Part shown: positions 10,509-20,122 of the stretch, piece after piece
Numbering within the stretch: the stretch's first letter is position 1
How the letters are laid out: every line of letters starts with the position of its first letter
Assembly: GCF_029382225.1 (NCBI RefSeq)
Contig: NZ_JARLTC010000005.1
Coordinates: forward strand, 310,001-374,000
Length of the DNA stretch: 64,000 nt
DNA from: Spongiactinospora sp. TRM90649
GTDB taxonomy: Bacteria; Actinomycetota; Actinomycetes; Streptosporangiales; Streptosporangiaceae
Direction of reading: 5' to 3'
Notes under the pieces: model-generated
Databases searched by the model: none
Told to the model about the DNA's origin: nothing
The model's input: only the letters and a program-made list of their open reading frames with translations
Position numbers and translations under genes: made by a program

Positions 10509-13393
10509 CGCGCCGCCTGGGCGGCGTCGAAGAGGCCGTGGCGGTGAGCGGTGGCCGCCGCCTCGCCGCGCGTCCCTACACCGAGCTTGCCCAGGATGTT
10601 GGACACGTGCACGCTGACCGTCTTGACCGAGATGAACAGTTCCTGGGCGATCTCGCGGTTGCTGCGGCCCTCCGCCACCAGCCGGAGCACGCCGGTCTCC
10701 CTGGCGGTCAGGCCCAGCGGTGAGCCCTCCTGCGCGGGCCCGCCGCCGACGGTCACCCTGACCCGGCGGGCCAGCTCGCCGATCGCGTCGATCAGCGGGG
10801 TCGCCGCGAGCCGCTCGGCCAGCGCCGACGCCCGCGTCAGACGCTCCGAGGCGGCCTCGCGATCCCCGGCCGCCGACGCGTCCCGCGCCGCCTCCAGCAG
10901 CGCGCAGGCGTGCGGGTACGGCTGGCCGAGCGCCTCCCACGCCCCGGCGGCGGCGTCCCAGGCCCCGTCACCGGCGGCGTCCGGCTCCCGGACGATCGCC
11001 GCGAACGTCAGGGCGTACGCGCGTTGCACCGGCCCCGACGCCTCGATCGTCCCCACCCGGGCGAGCGCCTCCGCCCTCGCGGCCCCGCCGAGGCCGGCGG
11101 CGGCGACCAGCAGCGGCCACGAGTACCGCGGCCCGGACAGGAGGTCCTCCTCGCGCAGCGCCCGCTCGGCCAGGGCCGCGGCCTCGGCGGCGCGGCCGGT
11201 CGCGACCAGCAGGTCGATCCGGCGGCGCAGGTTGGGCAGCACGGTCTGGGCGCGGTAGGTGCCCCGGCGCAGCAGCCTTGCCATCTCGACGAGCCGCCGG
11301 TCGGCGGAGTCGATGTCGCCCCTGGCGAGCGCGATGTCGACGGCGAAGCCGATCAGGCTCGCCAGGTAGGGCGGGGGCGGCACCAGCTCGCGGGCGTGCT
11401 CGATGACCTCCAGCGCCTCGTCCCACCGGCCGAGCGAGACCAGCGGCTCGGTCAGGTTGATGGCCACGAACGCGCCGTTGGTGCGGGCCAGGCCCGCCTC
11501 GGCGGCGTGCGAGAGGCCGAGACGCGCCACCGCCACCGCCTCCTCGTGGCGCCCCGCGCCCTCCAGGACGTCGGACAGGGAGACGTCGTTCCTGGCCATG
11601 GCCCCGCTCGCGCCCACCCGCGCGGCCAGCTCCCTGGCCGTCTCGAACAGGCCGAGATGCGGGTCGAGGTCGAAGAACCGGCAGCGCACCCAGCCGAGGG
11701 TGATCATCGCATGGGCCTCGGTGGCGATGTCGCCGACCAGGTTCCCCACCGCGATGGCCTCCTGGGCCATCGCCTCCTTCTCCTCCCAGTCGCTCGCGAG
11801 GTACATCATCCGGCTGAGGTTCTCCACCACCTGACCGCGCAGCCGGCTGGGCGGCTCGGCCGGGACCAGCCGCATGGCCTCGCGCAGGTCCTCGATGAAA
11901 CCGGCGCGGCCCAGGTTGTACTTCACCAGCCCGCGCGAGCGCAGCAGCCGGGCGGCGCGCAGCGGCTCGGCCGCCGGGTCGATCTCGGCGAGCGCGGCTC
12001 CCGCCAGCGCGAGGGCGCGCTCGAACTCGCCGATGAGGTGGGCCACCGTGGCGCAGTGATGCAGCACCTCGACGCGATCGGCGCCGATCCTGGCCGCGGC
12101 GTCGGGCACGTGGTCCCACAGGTCGAGGACCCGGGTGATCATCCGGTACTGCTCGTCGTGGGCGGCGGACCGGCGGGCGCAGGTGGCGGCGCGCCAGGCG
12201 CTGACCAGGGCCTGCGGGACGTCGTGGGCCTCGTGCCAGTGGTAGGCCAGCTCGATCTCGCCGCGCGGGGTGGGCAGCAGGCCGGGGCGCGCGGCGAGCG
12301 TCTCGGCGAAGCGGGTGTGCAGCCGGGTGCGCTCGCCGGGCAGCAGGTCCTCGTGGACGGCCTCGTGGATCAGCGCGTGGCGGAAGACGTAGTCCTCGCC
12401 GTCCACCACGATGACGTTGCCGGCCACGGCCGGGCGCAGGAGCTGCGACAGCTCGTGGTCGCCCAGGCCGGTCACGGCGGCGAGCAGGGTGTGCTCGATG
12501 CGCGTGCTCCCGGCGCCGGCGACCCTCAGCAGCTCCTGCGTCTTCTCCGGCAGCCGCTCCACGCTGGCCAGCAGCAGGTCGCGCAGCGACTCGGGGACCG
12601 CGCCGTCGTCGTCGTCGCAGAGCAGGGCCTCGACGAACAGCGGGTTGCCCTCGCTGCGCGCGTAGACGGCGTCGATGTCGGCCGCGCGGGGCGTGCCGGC
12701 CAGGATGCCGGCCGCCTGCTGGATCACCTCGCGGCGGCTCAGCCTGGCCAGCTCCATGCGCGTGACCCGCTCCATCCGGCCCAGCTCGGCCAGCATCGGG
12801 CGCAGCGGGTGCTTGCGGTGGATCTCGTCGGCCCGGTAGGTGACCAGGATCAGCGTGCGCGCGTCGGGCGGCTGGTAGCGCACCAGGAAGGTCAGCAGGT
12901 CGCGGGTCGAGCCGTCGGCCCAGTGCGCGTCCTCGATCACCAGGACGATGGGCTCGCGCTCGGCCAGCCGGTCGAGCAGGCCGAGCACCTGCTCGAAGAG
13001 CCGGGCGCGGGTCTGCGGCCCGTCGTCGTCCGGCTCGCCGAACTCCGGCAGCAGCCGGGCCAGGCCCCGCGTGGAACCGCCGGGGAGCAGCGCGGCGATC
13101 GCGTCGTGACCGAGGTCACGGGTCAGCGCCCGCAGCACGGCGGCGAACGGGGCGAACGGCAGGCCGTCGTTGCCCAGCTCCAGGCAGCCGCCGACGAGGA
13201 CCCGCGCGTCGCCCGCCCTGCTCGTGAACTCGCGGATCAGCCGGGTCTTGCCGACGCCCGCCTCGCCCCCGATGAGGACCGTGCCGGCGATCCCCCCGCG
13301 TGCCGCGTCGAGAGCGGTCGCGAGGCCCGCCAGTTCCCGCCCCCGGCCGACGAAACGGGGGCTCACACCTCTCGCGCTCACGCCTCCCAGCAT
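10505..13393 (-). CDS. LAL-type LuxR regulator (AAA/NACHT-like ATPase plus LuxR HTH)
   Basis: 962 residues, typical of large ATP-binding LuxR regulators. Order: an N-terminal ATPase with Walker A GGEAGVGKTRLI (about residues 42-53) and Walker B IVLVIEDAHWAD; a long helical, TPR-like middle (about 350-880); and a C-terminal LuxR HTH (GLTARETGVLRLVAEGRSNR, then IAQELFISVKTVSVHVSNIL). ATG 13393 has GGGAGG a few bases upstream. It lies 45 bp downstream of the transglutaminase-like gene on the same strand, so it may be the last gene of the FN3-MoxR-DUF58 operon and report on it. Targets are unknown. Confidence 0.92.
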   Translation of the reverse strand: MLGGVSARGVSPRFVGRGRELAGLATALDAARGGIAGTVLIGGEAGVGKTRLIREFTSRAGDARVLVGGCLELGNDGLPFAPFAAVLRALTRDLGHDAIAALLPGGSTRGLARLLPEFGEPDDDGPQTRARLFEQVLGLLDRLAEREPIVLVIEDAHWADGSTRDLLTFLVRYQPPDARTLILVTYRADEIHRKHPLRPMLAELGRMERVTRMELARLSRREVIQQAAGILAGTPRAADIDAVYARSEGNPLFVEALLCDDDDGAVPESLRDLLLASVERLPEKTQELLRVAGAGSTRIEHTLLAAVTGLGDHELSQLLRPAVAGNVIVVDGEDYVFRHALIHEAVHEDLLPGERTRLHTRFAETLAARPGLLPTPRGEIELAYHWHEAHDVPQALVSAWRAATCARRSAAHDEQYRMITRVLDLWDHVPDAAARIGADRVEVLHHCATVAHLIGEFERALALAGAALAEIDPAAEPLRAARLLRSRGLVKYNLGRAGFIEDLREAMRLVPAEPPSRLRGQVVENLSRMMYLASDWEEKEAMAQEAIAVGNLVGDIATEAHAMITLGWVRCRFFDLDPHLGLFETARELAARVGASGAMARNDVSLSDVLEGAGRHEEAVAVARLGLSHAAEAGLARTNGAFVAINLTEPLVSLGRWDEALEVIEHARELVPPPPYLASLIGFAVDIALARGDIDSADRRLVEMARLLRRGTYRAQTVLPNLRRRIDLLVATGRAAEAAALAERALREEDLLSGPRYSWPLLVAAAGLGGAARAEALARVGTIEASGPVQRAYALTFAAIVREPDAAGDGAWDAAAGAWEALGQPYPHACALLEAARDASAAGDREAASERLTRASALAERLAATPLIDAIGELARRVRVTVGGGPAQEGSPLGLTARETGVLRLVAEGRSNREIAQELFISVKTVSVHVSNILGKLGVGTRGEAAATAHRHGLFDAAQAAR

Positions 13394-13438
13394 GCCACCT
13401 CCCGAGACAACGTCCGCTCCGGCTCGTGCGCCGCCCGC

Positions 13439-15526
13439 TCAGCGGCGCAGCGCGCGCGGGTGCAGGCGGCGGCGCAGCCTGCGCAGCGCGGGCGTGCGCC
13501 GGACCACCAGGCGGTGGACGGCGTCGCTGCGCCGCCACGCCTCGTCGGCGTCGGCGTGGCCGACGTCGTCGGGGGCGTACCGCACGTAGTCGGAGATGTG
13601 CGCCAAGGGCCGCAGGTGCGAGGTCACGTCGCCGCCGTGCCGGTCGCCGCCCCGCTCCGCCACCTCCTGGGCGGTCAGCGTCTCCACGCCGGACAGCCCG
13701 AGGTCGTCGCAGGTCTGCCGCCACGCGCCCGCGACGCGCAGCCCGGCGTCGGCGGCCGCCCGCCTGCGACGGCGCCGCCACCACGGCAGCGCCGCGACGA
13801 GCCCCAGGTAGACCTGGACGATCCCGGCGGCGGCGATCGCGGAGATCAGCCACCAGGACGGCCCGGCGGCGACCTGGGAGCCGTCATCGGCCCTGCTCTT
13901 GGCGCCGTTCGGCCGCGGCTTGTTCGCGGTCGCCTTGCCGAGCTGCTCCTTCAGCCGCTGCCGTTCCTTCTCCACGGCCGACACCACGTCGTGCCGGTCC
14001 TTGGCGCCGCTGCGCGGCGGCGTCGGGTCGAAGGCCAGCCAGCCCACGCCGTCGAACCGCACCTCCGCCCAGGCCAGCACGTCTCCGGTGCGGACGCGGA
14101 AGACGCCGTCCTCCTGGCGGCCCGGCCGGAAGCCCACCACGACGCGGCTGGGCAGGCCCAGGGTCCTGGCCAGCAGCGCGTACGTCGCCGCGAACTGCTC
14201 GGAGGTGCCCCGGCGCGACTGGCGCAGGAAGTAGTCCAGGCCGGGCAGCGAGTGTCCGGGCGGCGCGGTGATGTCGTACTTGGCGGCCGAGCGCAGGAAC
14301 GCCTCAAGCGCCTCGGCCCGCTGATAGGGCAGCTCCGCCCCGCCCGCCGCCTGGCGGGCCAGCCGCGCGAACGCCTCCCGCTGCGGTCCCTTGGGGAACT
14401 CCAGGAGGGCCGGATCGGTCACGGCGACGGGGTTGTCCAGGTCGTCCGCCTCCGGGCGGCCGACGCGGGACGTCACCCGGTACGTGAGCCCGGACGGGGG
14501 CCGCTCCACCGCGACCAGCGAGCCGCTGCCGGGATCGGTGGCCACATTCGCCGCCCCGCTGAACCAGGTGGGCCGCTCGGCGGCGGGCAGCCAGCGGTCC
14601 CGCAGCCCGCGCAGCGTGACGGTCTGCTCGACGAGGTAGGACCGGGCCGCCCGCTCGTCCACCGGGACGCGTCCGCCGGTCGGCTGATACCTGGCCGAGG
14701 ACGACCAGCGGACGCCGTCGTAACGGTCGAGCACGGCGAGCCGCCAGTTCAGTGGCGTCGCGGCGCGCACCGTGAACAGCTCGGTCTCCGGCCGCCGCAG
14801 CCACGCCGAGACCCGGTCCAGCGGGCTGACGCTGTCGAACCTGACCGGCTGCCGCAGCTCGGCGTCCGCGCGCGGGTCGTACGGCTCGGCGGCGATCGGC
14901 AGCAGCGGGCCAAGCAGCATGGCCCCGGCGGCGACGGCCGCCAGCGCGGGCACCCCCGCCGCGACCCACACCAGCGGCCGGTCGTCGGCCAGCAGCGACA
15001 TCCCGGCGACCAGCGCGAGCAGCGCGGCGGCCACCGGCAGGTTGGAACCCGGGCCGTCCACGCCCAGCAGGACCGCCGTGGTGAACACCACCACGGCGGG
15101 CAGGCCGGGCGCGGCCCGCAGCCGGGTGCGCGCCGCCGTCTCGGCCCCGGTCGCCGCCGCCGCCCACACCAGCGTGTGCACCAGGATCAGCAGGGCGGGG
15201 TCGGTGGGCGCGGGCAGCAGCGTGGTCAGCAGCGCGTGCCACGAGTCGGTGAGGTCGGCGGCGGCGCGCACCGCGACGGCCGGGTTCAGGTCGCGGTAGA
15301 CCACGGCCGCCGTGCCCACGAGCCAGACGACCAGGTCGGCGGCCAGCGCGGCCCACAGTGGCATCCGGCGGCAGGCCAGCGCGACCAGCACCGGACCCGC
15401 CGCCGCCACCAGCACGACGGGCAGCAGGCCACCGGGGTCGAACACGCGCTGGAACCCCCACCCGGCCACGCCCGCCGTGAGCCCGGCGATGATCACCCTG
15501 GCGACGAGGGAGACCGTCCGGTTCAT
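13439..15526 (-). CDS. Transglutaminase-like membrane protein (TgpA/DUF3488 type), catalytic residues replaced
   Basis: About 695 residues. Five to six N-terminal spans (about 1-220) are followed by an extracytoplasmic domain with a transglutaminase core, one more span (WWLISAIAAAGIVQVYLGLV) and a basic cytoplasmic tail. The usual catalytic triad is Cys-His-Asp. Here the Cys position reads RRGTSEQFAATYALL (Ser, codon 14202-14204) and the His position reads GDVLAWAEVRF (Leu, codon 14075-14077); only the Asp in FDPTP is kept. A cysteine-protease or transglutaminase reaction is therefore unlikely, and it may bind peptides or act as a scaffold. Its ATG overlaps the DUF58 stop as ATGA, so translation is coupled. 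Confidence 0.88.
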   Translation of the reverse strand: MNRTVSLVARVIIAGLTAGVAGWGFQRVFDPGGLLPVVLVAAAGPVLVALACRRMPLWAALAADLVVWLVGTAAVVYRDLNPAVAVRAAADLTDSWHALLTTLLPAPTDPALLILVHTLVWAAAATGAETAARTRLRAAPGLPAVVVFTTAVLLGVDGPGSNLPVAAALLALVAGMSLLADDRPLVWVAAGVPALAAVAAGAMLLGPLLPIAAEPYDPRADAELRQPVRFDSVSPLDRVSAWLRRPETELFTVRAATPLNWRLAVLDRYDGVRWSSSARYQPTGGRVPVDERAARSYLVEQTVTLRGLRDRWLPAAERPTWFSGAANVATDPGSGSLVAVERPPSGLTYRVTSRVGRPEADDLDNPVAVTDPALLEFPKGPQREAFARLARQAAGGAELPYQRAEALEAFLRSAAKYDITAPPGHSLPGLDYFLRQSRRGTSEQFAATYALLARTLGLPSRVVVGFRPGRQEDGVFRVRTGDVLAWAEVRFDGVGWLAFDPTPPRSGAKDRHDVVSAVEKERQRLKEQLGKATANKPRPNGAKSRADDGSQVAAGPSWWLISAIAAAGIVQVYLGLVAALPWWRRRRRRAAADAGLRVAGAWRQTCDDLGLSGVETLTAQEVAERGGDRHGGDVTSHLRPLAHISDYVRYAPDDVGHADADEAWRRSDAVHRLVVRRTPALRRLRRRLHPRALRR

Positions 15527-16662
15527 CGGGCGGCTCCTCTCCAGAGCGCGGGCAGCTCGTCCAGGACGGCCACGTCCATGACGGTGACGCCGGGAGGGGC
15601 GGGCGGGCGCGGCGCCGCGCCGGAGGTCGCGCGCAACAGCACGACCCGGTCGAAGCGGCGGCGCGCGGCCGACGTCTGGGGCGCCCCGTCCGTGGCCTCC
15701 GGGGTGTCGCCGGTGACCAGCACCAGGGCGCCGCCGCCGCGCGCCAGCCGTACGGCCTCGGCCGCCCCGCCGCCGCCCGCGACCACCGTGGCCAGGCGGT
15801 CGAGGATGGCCTCCGCGTCCTGCGGGCCGCCCTTGGCGTCGGCCAGCACGCCCTGCCCGGTGACCAGCCTGACCGGGAAACCGGCTCGCGCGGCGGCCAC
15901 GGCCACCGAGGCGGCCGCGTCCACGGCGGTCTCGAACAGCTCGGCCGAGGCGTAGGCCGCCGGGCGGGTGTCGAGCACGACCGTGGTGCCCGGCAGGCTG
16001 ACGTCCACGAGCTGGCGGACCATCAGCGTGCCGGTGCGGGCGCTGGACCGCCAGTGCACGTGGCGCAGGTCGTCGCCGACGACGTACTCGCGCAGGGTGT
16101 GGAAGGTCGCGGTGCCCGCAGGGGCGTTGTCGCCGGTGGGGCCCTCCAGGTTGGGGGCCCGCCCGGAGGGCAGGACCGGCAGCTCGGCCGTACGCGGCCG
16201 GACGAGGAGGGTGGCCGCCTCGCCGTACTGCCGCACCCTGCGGGTGAGGCCGAGCGGGTCGGCGCGGACGAGCGTGAGCGGCCCGACGGCGATCTCGCCG
16301 CGCGCGTGCGTGGGCAGCGGGTAGGTGACCGCGCGGGTGGTGGCCTTGGCGATCCTCGGCACGTCCACGCTCTGCTCCGCGCCGCCGAACCGGTCGCGGG
16401 CGCGCAGCCCGCTCAGCGTCCGGCGGCCCTCGTTGGCGATGTGCAGCACCGCGACGGCCGCGTCGCCCCTCGGCACCTTCAGCGGCGTGATCTCCCTGTG
16501 GACGGCGAGCCGGGCGCGCGGCGCCGTCCAGCACAGCGCGCCCGCCAGCGCCAGCGCGGCGCCGCAGGCCAGCACGGCGGGCTCGGCGTAGCCGAGCGGG
16601 AGCGCGGCGGCGTAGAGGAGCACGGCCGCGCCGGCCGTCCCCCAGCCCAGCGGAGTGAGCAT
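15523..16662 (-). CDS. DUF58-domain membrane protein
   Basis: 379 residues: two N-terminal hydrophobic segments (LGWGTAGAAVLLYAAALPLG and AVLACGAALALAGALCW), a beta-rich region, then the DUF58 core with REYVVGDDLRHVHWRSSART at about residues 190-215, and a VWA-like C-terminal half (TTVVLDTRP, GGALVLVTGD). DUF58 proteins are regular partners of MoxR ATPases and transglutaminase-like proteins, probably as a complex at the inner membrane; the biochemical role is unknown. It starts 4 bp after the MoxR stop and ends within the next start codon (ATGA). Confidence 0.9.
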   Translation of the reverse strand: MLTPLGWGTAGAAVLLYAAALPLGYAEPAVLACGAALALAGALCWTAPRARLAVHREITPLKVPRGDAAVAVLHIANEGRRTLSGLRARDRFGGAEQSVDVPRIAKATTRAVTYPLPTHARGEIAVGPLTLVRADPLGLTRRVRQYGEAATLLVRPRTAELPVLPSGRAPNLEGPTGDNAPAGTATFHTLREYVVGDDLRHVHWRSSARTGTLMVRQLVDVSLPGTTVVLDTRPAAYASAELFETAVDAAASVAVAAARAGFPVRLVTGQGVLADAKGGPQDAEAILDRLATVVAGGGGAAEAVRLARGGGALVLVTGDTPEATDGAPQTSAARRRFDRVVLLRATSGAAPRPPAPPGVTVMDVAVLDELPALWRGAAR

Positions 16663-16666
16663 GCGT

Positions 16667-17947
16667 CTATACCCCGGCGAGCGCCTGCGGGACCGGCGTC
16701 GCCGCCAGGATCTCCCCCACCACGTCGCCCGCGGTGCGCTCGCGCAGCTCGGCCTCCGGGCTGAGCACCAGCCGGTGCGCGAGCACCGGCACGGCCAGCG
16801 CCTTGACGTCCTCTGGCACCACGTAGTGGCGTCCGGCCGCGGCGGCGCGCACCCGGGCGGCCCGCAGCAGCGCCAGGCTGGCCCGGGGGCTCGCCCCGAG
16901 GCGGACCTCGGGGAAGACGCGCGTGGCCGCCACGACGCCGACCAGGTAGTCGTAGATCGGGTCGGCGACGTGGATCCGCGTGGCGAACTCGATCATCCCG
17001 GCCACGTCCGACGCCCTGGCCACCACCGGCAGCCGTTCCACCTGCGGCCCGCTCGGCATGCCCTTGAGCACCTGGACCTCCGCCACGTGGTCCGGGTAGC
17101 CGACGGAGATCTTCATCAGGAACCGGTCGAGCTGCGCCTCCGGCAGCGGGTAGGTGCCGTCCATGTCCACCGGGTTCTGGGTGGCGACCACCAGGAACGG
17201 GCGGGGCACCGGATGCGGCTCGGAGTCGACGGTGACCCGCCGCTCCTCCATCACTTCGAGCAGCGCGGACTGCGTCTTCGGAGAGGCGCGGTTGATCTCG
17301 TCGCCGAGCACGATGTTGGCGAACACCGGCCCCTGGTGGAACTCGAACTGCCTGGTCGCCTGGTTGAAGATGGACACGCCGGTGATGTCGGAGGGCAGCA
17401 GGTCGGGCGTGAACTGGATCCGGCGCATGGCGGCGTCCACGCTCGCCGCGATGGCGCGGGCCAGCGTGGTCTTGCCGGTGCCCGGCACGTCCTCGACCAG
17501 CAGGTGTCCCTCCGCGAACAGGCAGACGAGCGCCAGCTCGACGGCCTCGCGCTTGCCCCTGATGACGCGTTCGATGTTCTCCGCGAGCAGGTTGAACCGC
17601 TGCGCGAACTGCCCGGCGAGCGCGGCGGTGTCCCCCTGCCCCTGCTCGGCGTGGCCATTGTGGCCCTGCTGCGCGGCCGGGTAGTGCTGCCCCGCGCCCG
17701 AGCCAGTGCCTGGGCCTGGGCCTGGGCCTGAGCTCGGGTCGGCGGAGTGGCCGCCCTGGTAGCCCGGCTCACCCGGCGTGTACGGCGTCGCGCCCGGCGC
17801 GGCGTACCCGCCACCGTAGGAGGGAGCCCCCCGCTCCCCTCCCTGGTAGCCGTGGCGGGCCGGTTCGTCGTACCTGCCGCGCTCGCCGTACCCCTGGTAT
17901 CCCCCGTATTCCCCGTAGCCCTCGTGCTCGGGGTGACGATCGCTCAC
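16667..17947 (-). CDS. MoxR-family AAA+ ATPase with long Gly/Tyr-rich N-terminus
   Basis: 426 residues. Residues 1 to about 105 are low-complexity (repeated GYGxYGGYQGYG, then GPGPGPGTGSGAG) and probably disordered. The AAA+ domain follows: Walker A EDVPGTGKTTLARA, Walker B VLGDEINRASPKTQ, sensor-1 VATQNPVD, and a MoxR lid (ASPRASLALLRAARVRAA). MoxR ATPases act as chaperone-like remodelers with VWA/DUF58 partners, and the next gene is DUF58. GTG 17947 has GGGGA about 6 nt upstream. It starts 24 bp after the FN3-protein stop. The (GGGCCT)n stretch near 17707-17732 encodes the GP repeat and may vary in length between strains. Confidence 0.92.
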   Translation of the reverse strand: MSDRHPEHEGYGEYGGYQGYGERGRYDEPARHGYQGGERGAPSYGGGYAAPGATPYTPGEPGYQGGHSADPSSGPGPGPGTGSGAGQHYPAAQQGHNGHAEQGQGDTAALAGQFAQRFNLLAENIERVIRGKREAVELALVCLFAEGHLLVEDVPGTGKTTLARAIAASVDAAMRRIQFTPDLLPSDITGVSIFNQATRQFEFHQGPVFANIVLGDEINRASPKTQSALLEVMEERRVTVDSEPHPVPRPFLVVATQNPVDMDGTYPLPEAQLDRFLMKISVGYPDHVAEVQVLKGMPSGPQVERLPVVARASDVAGMIEFATRIHVADPIYDYLVGVVAATRVFPEVRLGASPRASLALLRAARVRAAAAGRHYVVPEDVKALAVPVLAHRLVLSPEAELRERTAGDVVGEILAATPVPQALAGV

Positions 17948-17971
17948 CGAGTCCCCTTCTCAGTCCTTCGC

Positions 17972-20122
17972 TCAGTCCTCGCACTCGAACAGCGGCGCGG
18001 CCGGAAAGCCCCCCTTGGGCGTGGACATCAGCGTGTCGCTGATGTAGGCGACACCCCCGTTCCACTCGATCCGGTCCCACACGTCGCTGGTGCCGCCCTG
18101 CTCGTTGTCGGTCACCGTCTTGCCCTTGGCCTGGCAGATCACCGTGAGAGACCGGTACTCCCCCTGCGGGATCTTGCCGACCTCGCAGCCGCCCTGGGGG
18201 CTGCACTGGATCAGCGAGTTGGTGGTCCCGTTGTTGGCGTTCTTGTACGACCCGGTCGGATACGCCAGGTCCACCGACGCGGAGACGGACCCCTCACCCT
18301 CACCCGCGGCGTTCTTGGCCTTGAGGGTGAACTCGTGCTTGGCCGCGTTCTTGAGGCCCTCGACGCCGAACGAGGTGCCCTTGATGCCGCTCTTCTCCGA
18401 GGCGCCGGACAGCGTGTAGGTGGTGTCGTCCGCGGCGTTCTCTGGGGCGCTCCAGGTCAGGTCCGCGCCCTTGTTCTTGGCCTTGGCCGAGAAGCCGCTC
18501 GGCTTGCCCGGCGCGACGCACGGCTTGGCCCCGGCGCTCGGCTGGGAGCGGACCTCGCCGCCCTTCCAGTGCGCCACCACGGTGAAGCTGTACTCGTTCT
18601 CGCAGCTTCCGCCCTTGAACTCGAACTGGTAGGGACCGCCGGAGTCCACGCGCTGCGGCGACACCTCACCGCCCGACGGCGACACCTCCACGGTGTAGCG
18701 GTCCACCTCACCGTCCGAGGCCGAGAACGTGACGTCGATCCGTCCCGGGCCCGGCCGCGCGCTCACGGCCCCCGGCGCGCCCGGCGCCTTGGGCGAGGGG
18801 GTCGGAGTCGGCGTCGGGGTCGGCGTGGGAGTGGCCTCCGGCGTCGGCGTGGCCGTGGGCTCGGCGGGCGGGGTCTTCTTCCTGGTCCGCGTCGGCTCGG
18901 GGCCGGGCCCCTCCTCCGTCTCGGTGGAGTCGGGGTCCGGCGGCGAGGTCCGGTCCGGCTCCGCCGTCGGGCGCGGCTTGACGGTCGGCATCGGCTTGGG
19001 CGTCCGGGTCGGGCCCGGCACGTCCTGGTCGTTCTTGTCGATCTGGTGCTTGCGGCCGTCCACGTCGATCACCACGGCGCGGTCGCCGTGCTCGTCGTTG
19101 GCCCAGAGCTGGCCGTCCTTGACGAACATGTCCACCTCGCCCGGACGGCCCGCCACCTGGATCTCGGTCGGCTCCCCGCCCGTCGCGCTGTCCCAGACGA
19201 CCAGGCCGCCGGTCCGCTTGTTCGGGATGTAGACGCGGCTGCCGAGCACCTGCGGGACGCCGAGGCCGCTCGCCTCGACGAAGGCGGACAGCTTCACGCT
19301 CTGCGGGGCGCGGGAGTCGGTGTCGATGACGATCACCAGCCCGTCGGGCCCCGGCACCAGGATGGGCACCAGCGGGCCGTCCGTGGCGGCGGGACCGAGC
19401 ACCGGCTCGTCCTGGGCGGCGACCTCCTTGGGCAGTTCGATCCTGCCCGTGCTGCCGTCCTCGCCGATGACGGTCGCGCTGGAGGAACGAGTGTTGACGA
19501 TCACGGGCAGCCCGCCCGCGACGGTCAGGGACAGCGGGTCGCCCGGCTCGCCGACCTTGATCCCCGTCCCCTTTATCCCCGCGCTGAGCGGCACGACCTC
19601 GCCGGTGGCCGGGACCGGCACCCACAGTCTGCCGCCGCCGTCGATGCCGGCGCCGCCCAGCGGGCGGGGCAGCGCCACCGGCGCGCCCACCGCGTTGAGC
19701 GTGGCGGGATCGACGCGCCGCACCGTGCCCTCCGGATCGACGGCGTACGCGGTCGTGCCCGACACCACGAGCTGCAGACCGGCGGTCTCGAAGTCGCGGG
19801 TCTGGGTCACCTTGAGCGCGCTCGGCTCGATCCTGCTGACCACGCCGGTCGCCTCGTCGATGAGGAGGACCGTCGAGCCGTCCTGCACGACCTTGAGCCG
19901 CTGGCCCCTCGCCCCGGACGGCGTGATGCGCCCGTCCACCTCGCCGGACAGGCCGTTGGCGTGCACGACCGTGCCGCGCGTCTTGCTCCACAGCCACGCG
20001 CCGACGTCGGCCAGCCTGGGATTGGCGCTCGACTCCCCGACACCGAACACGACCGCGACGGCGACCAGCGCCCCGACGACCGCGACGGCGACCGCCGCGG
20101 TGGCACGATCGCCACGCGGCAT
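17972..20122 (-). CDS. Membrane-anchored protein with beta-propeller-like, Thr/Pro linker, FN3 and SH3-like regions
   Basis: About 716 residues. One N-terminal anchor span (AAVAVAVVGALVAVAVVFGV) is followed by an outer region of about 330 residues with repeated propeller-like strands (DGSTVLLIDEATG, SGTTAYAVDPEGTVRRVDP). Next comes a Thr/Pro linker (TPTPEATPTPTPTPTPTPSP, encoded by a 6-bp repeat at 18797-18859), two FN3 modules (APGAVSARPGPGRIDVTF and APGKPSGFSAKAKNKGADLTW), and a C-terminal SH3-like part (DRIEWNGGVAYISDTLM). It heads the MoxR-DUF58-transglutaminase operon and is probably the surface-exposed component. ATG 20122 is preferred (AGGGTGA upstream, and the anchor follows directly); GTG 20191 is an alternative start. 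Confidence 0.85.
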   Translation of the reverse strand: MPRGDRATAAVAVAVVGALVAVAVVFGVGESSANPRLADVGAWLWSKTRGTVVHANGLSGEVDGRITPSGARGQRLKVVQDGSTVLLIDEATGVVSRIEPSALKVTQTRDFETAGLQLVVSGTTAYAVDPEGTVRRVDPATLNAVGAPVALPRPLGGAGIDGGGRLWVPVPATGEVVPLSAGIKGTGIKVGEPGDPLSLTVAGGLPVIVNTRSSSATVIGEDGSTGRIELPKEVAAQDEPVLGPAATDGPLVPILVPGPDGLVIVIDTDSRAPQSVKLSAFVEASGLGVPQVLGSRVYIPNKRTGGLVVWDSATGGEPTEIQVAGRPGEVDMFVKDGQLWANDEHGDRAVVIDVDGRKHQIDKNDQDVPGPTRTPKPMPTVKPRPTAEPDRTSPPDPDSTETEEGPGPEPTRTRKKTPPAEPTATPTPEATPTPTPTPTPTPSPKAPGAPGAVSARPGPGRIDVTFSASDGEVDRYTVEVSPSGGEVSPQRVDSGGPYQFEFKGGSCENEYSFTVVAHWKGGEVRSQPSAGAKPCVAPGKPSGFSAKAKNKGADLTWSAPENAADDTTYTLSGASEKSGIKGTSFGVEGLKNAAKHEFTLKAKNAAGEGEGSVSASVDLAYPTGSYKNANNGTTNSLIQCSPQGGCEVGKIPQGEYRSLTVICQAKGKTVTDNEQGGTSDVWDRIEWNGGVAYISDTLMSTPKGGFPAAPLFECED

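Noticed and set aside
10910..15955. A 5-kb open frame on the plus strand
   Set aside because: It is antisense to both the LAL regulator and the transglutaminase-like gene, crosses their boundary, and shows only Arg/Gly/Pro-rich translation without domains. It reflects GC-rich codon structure.
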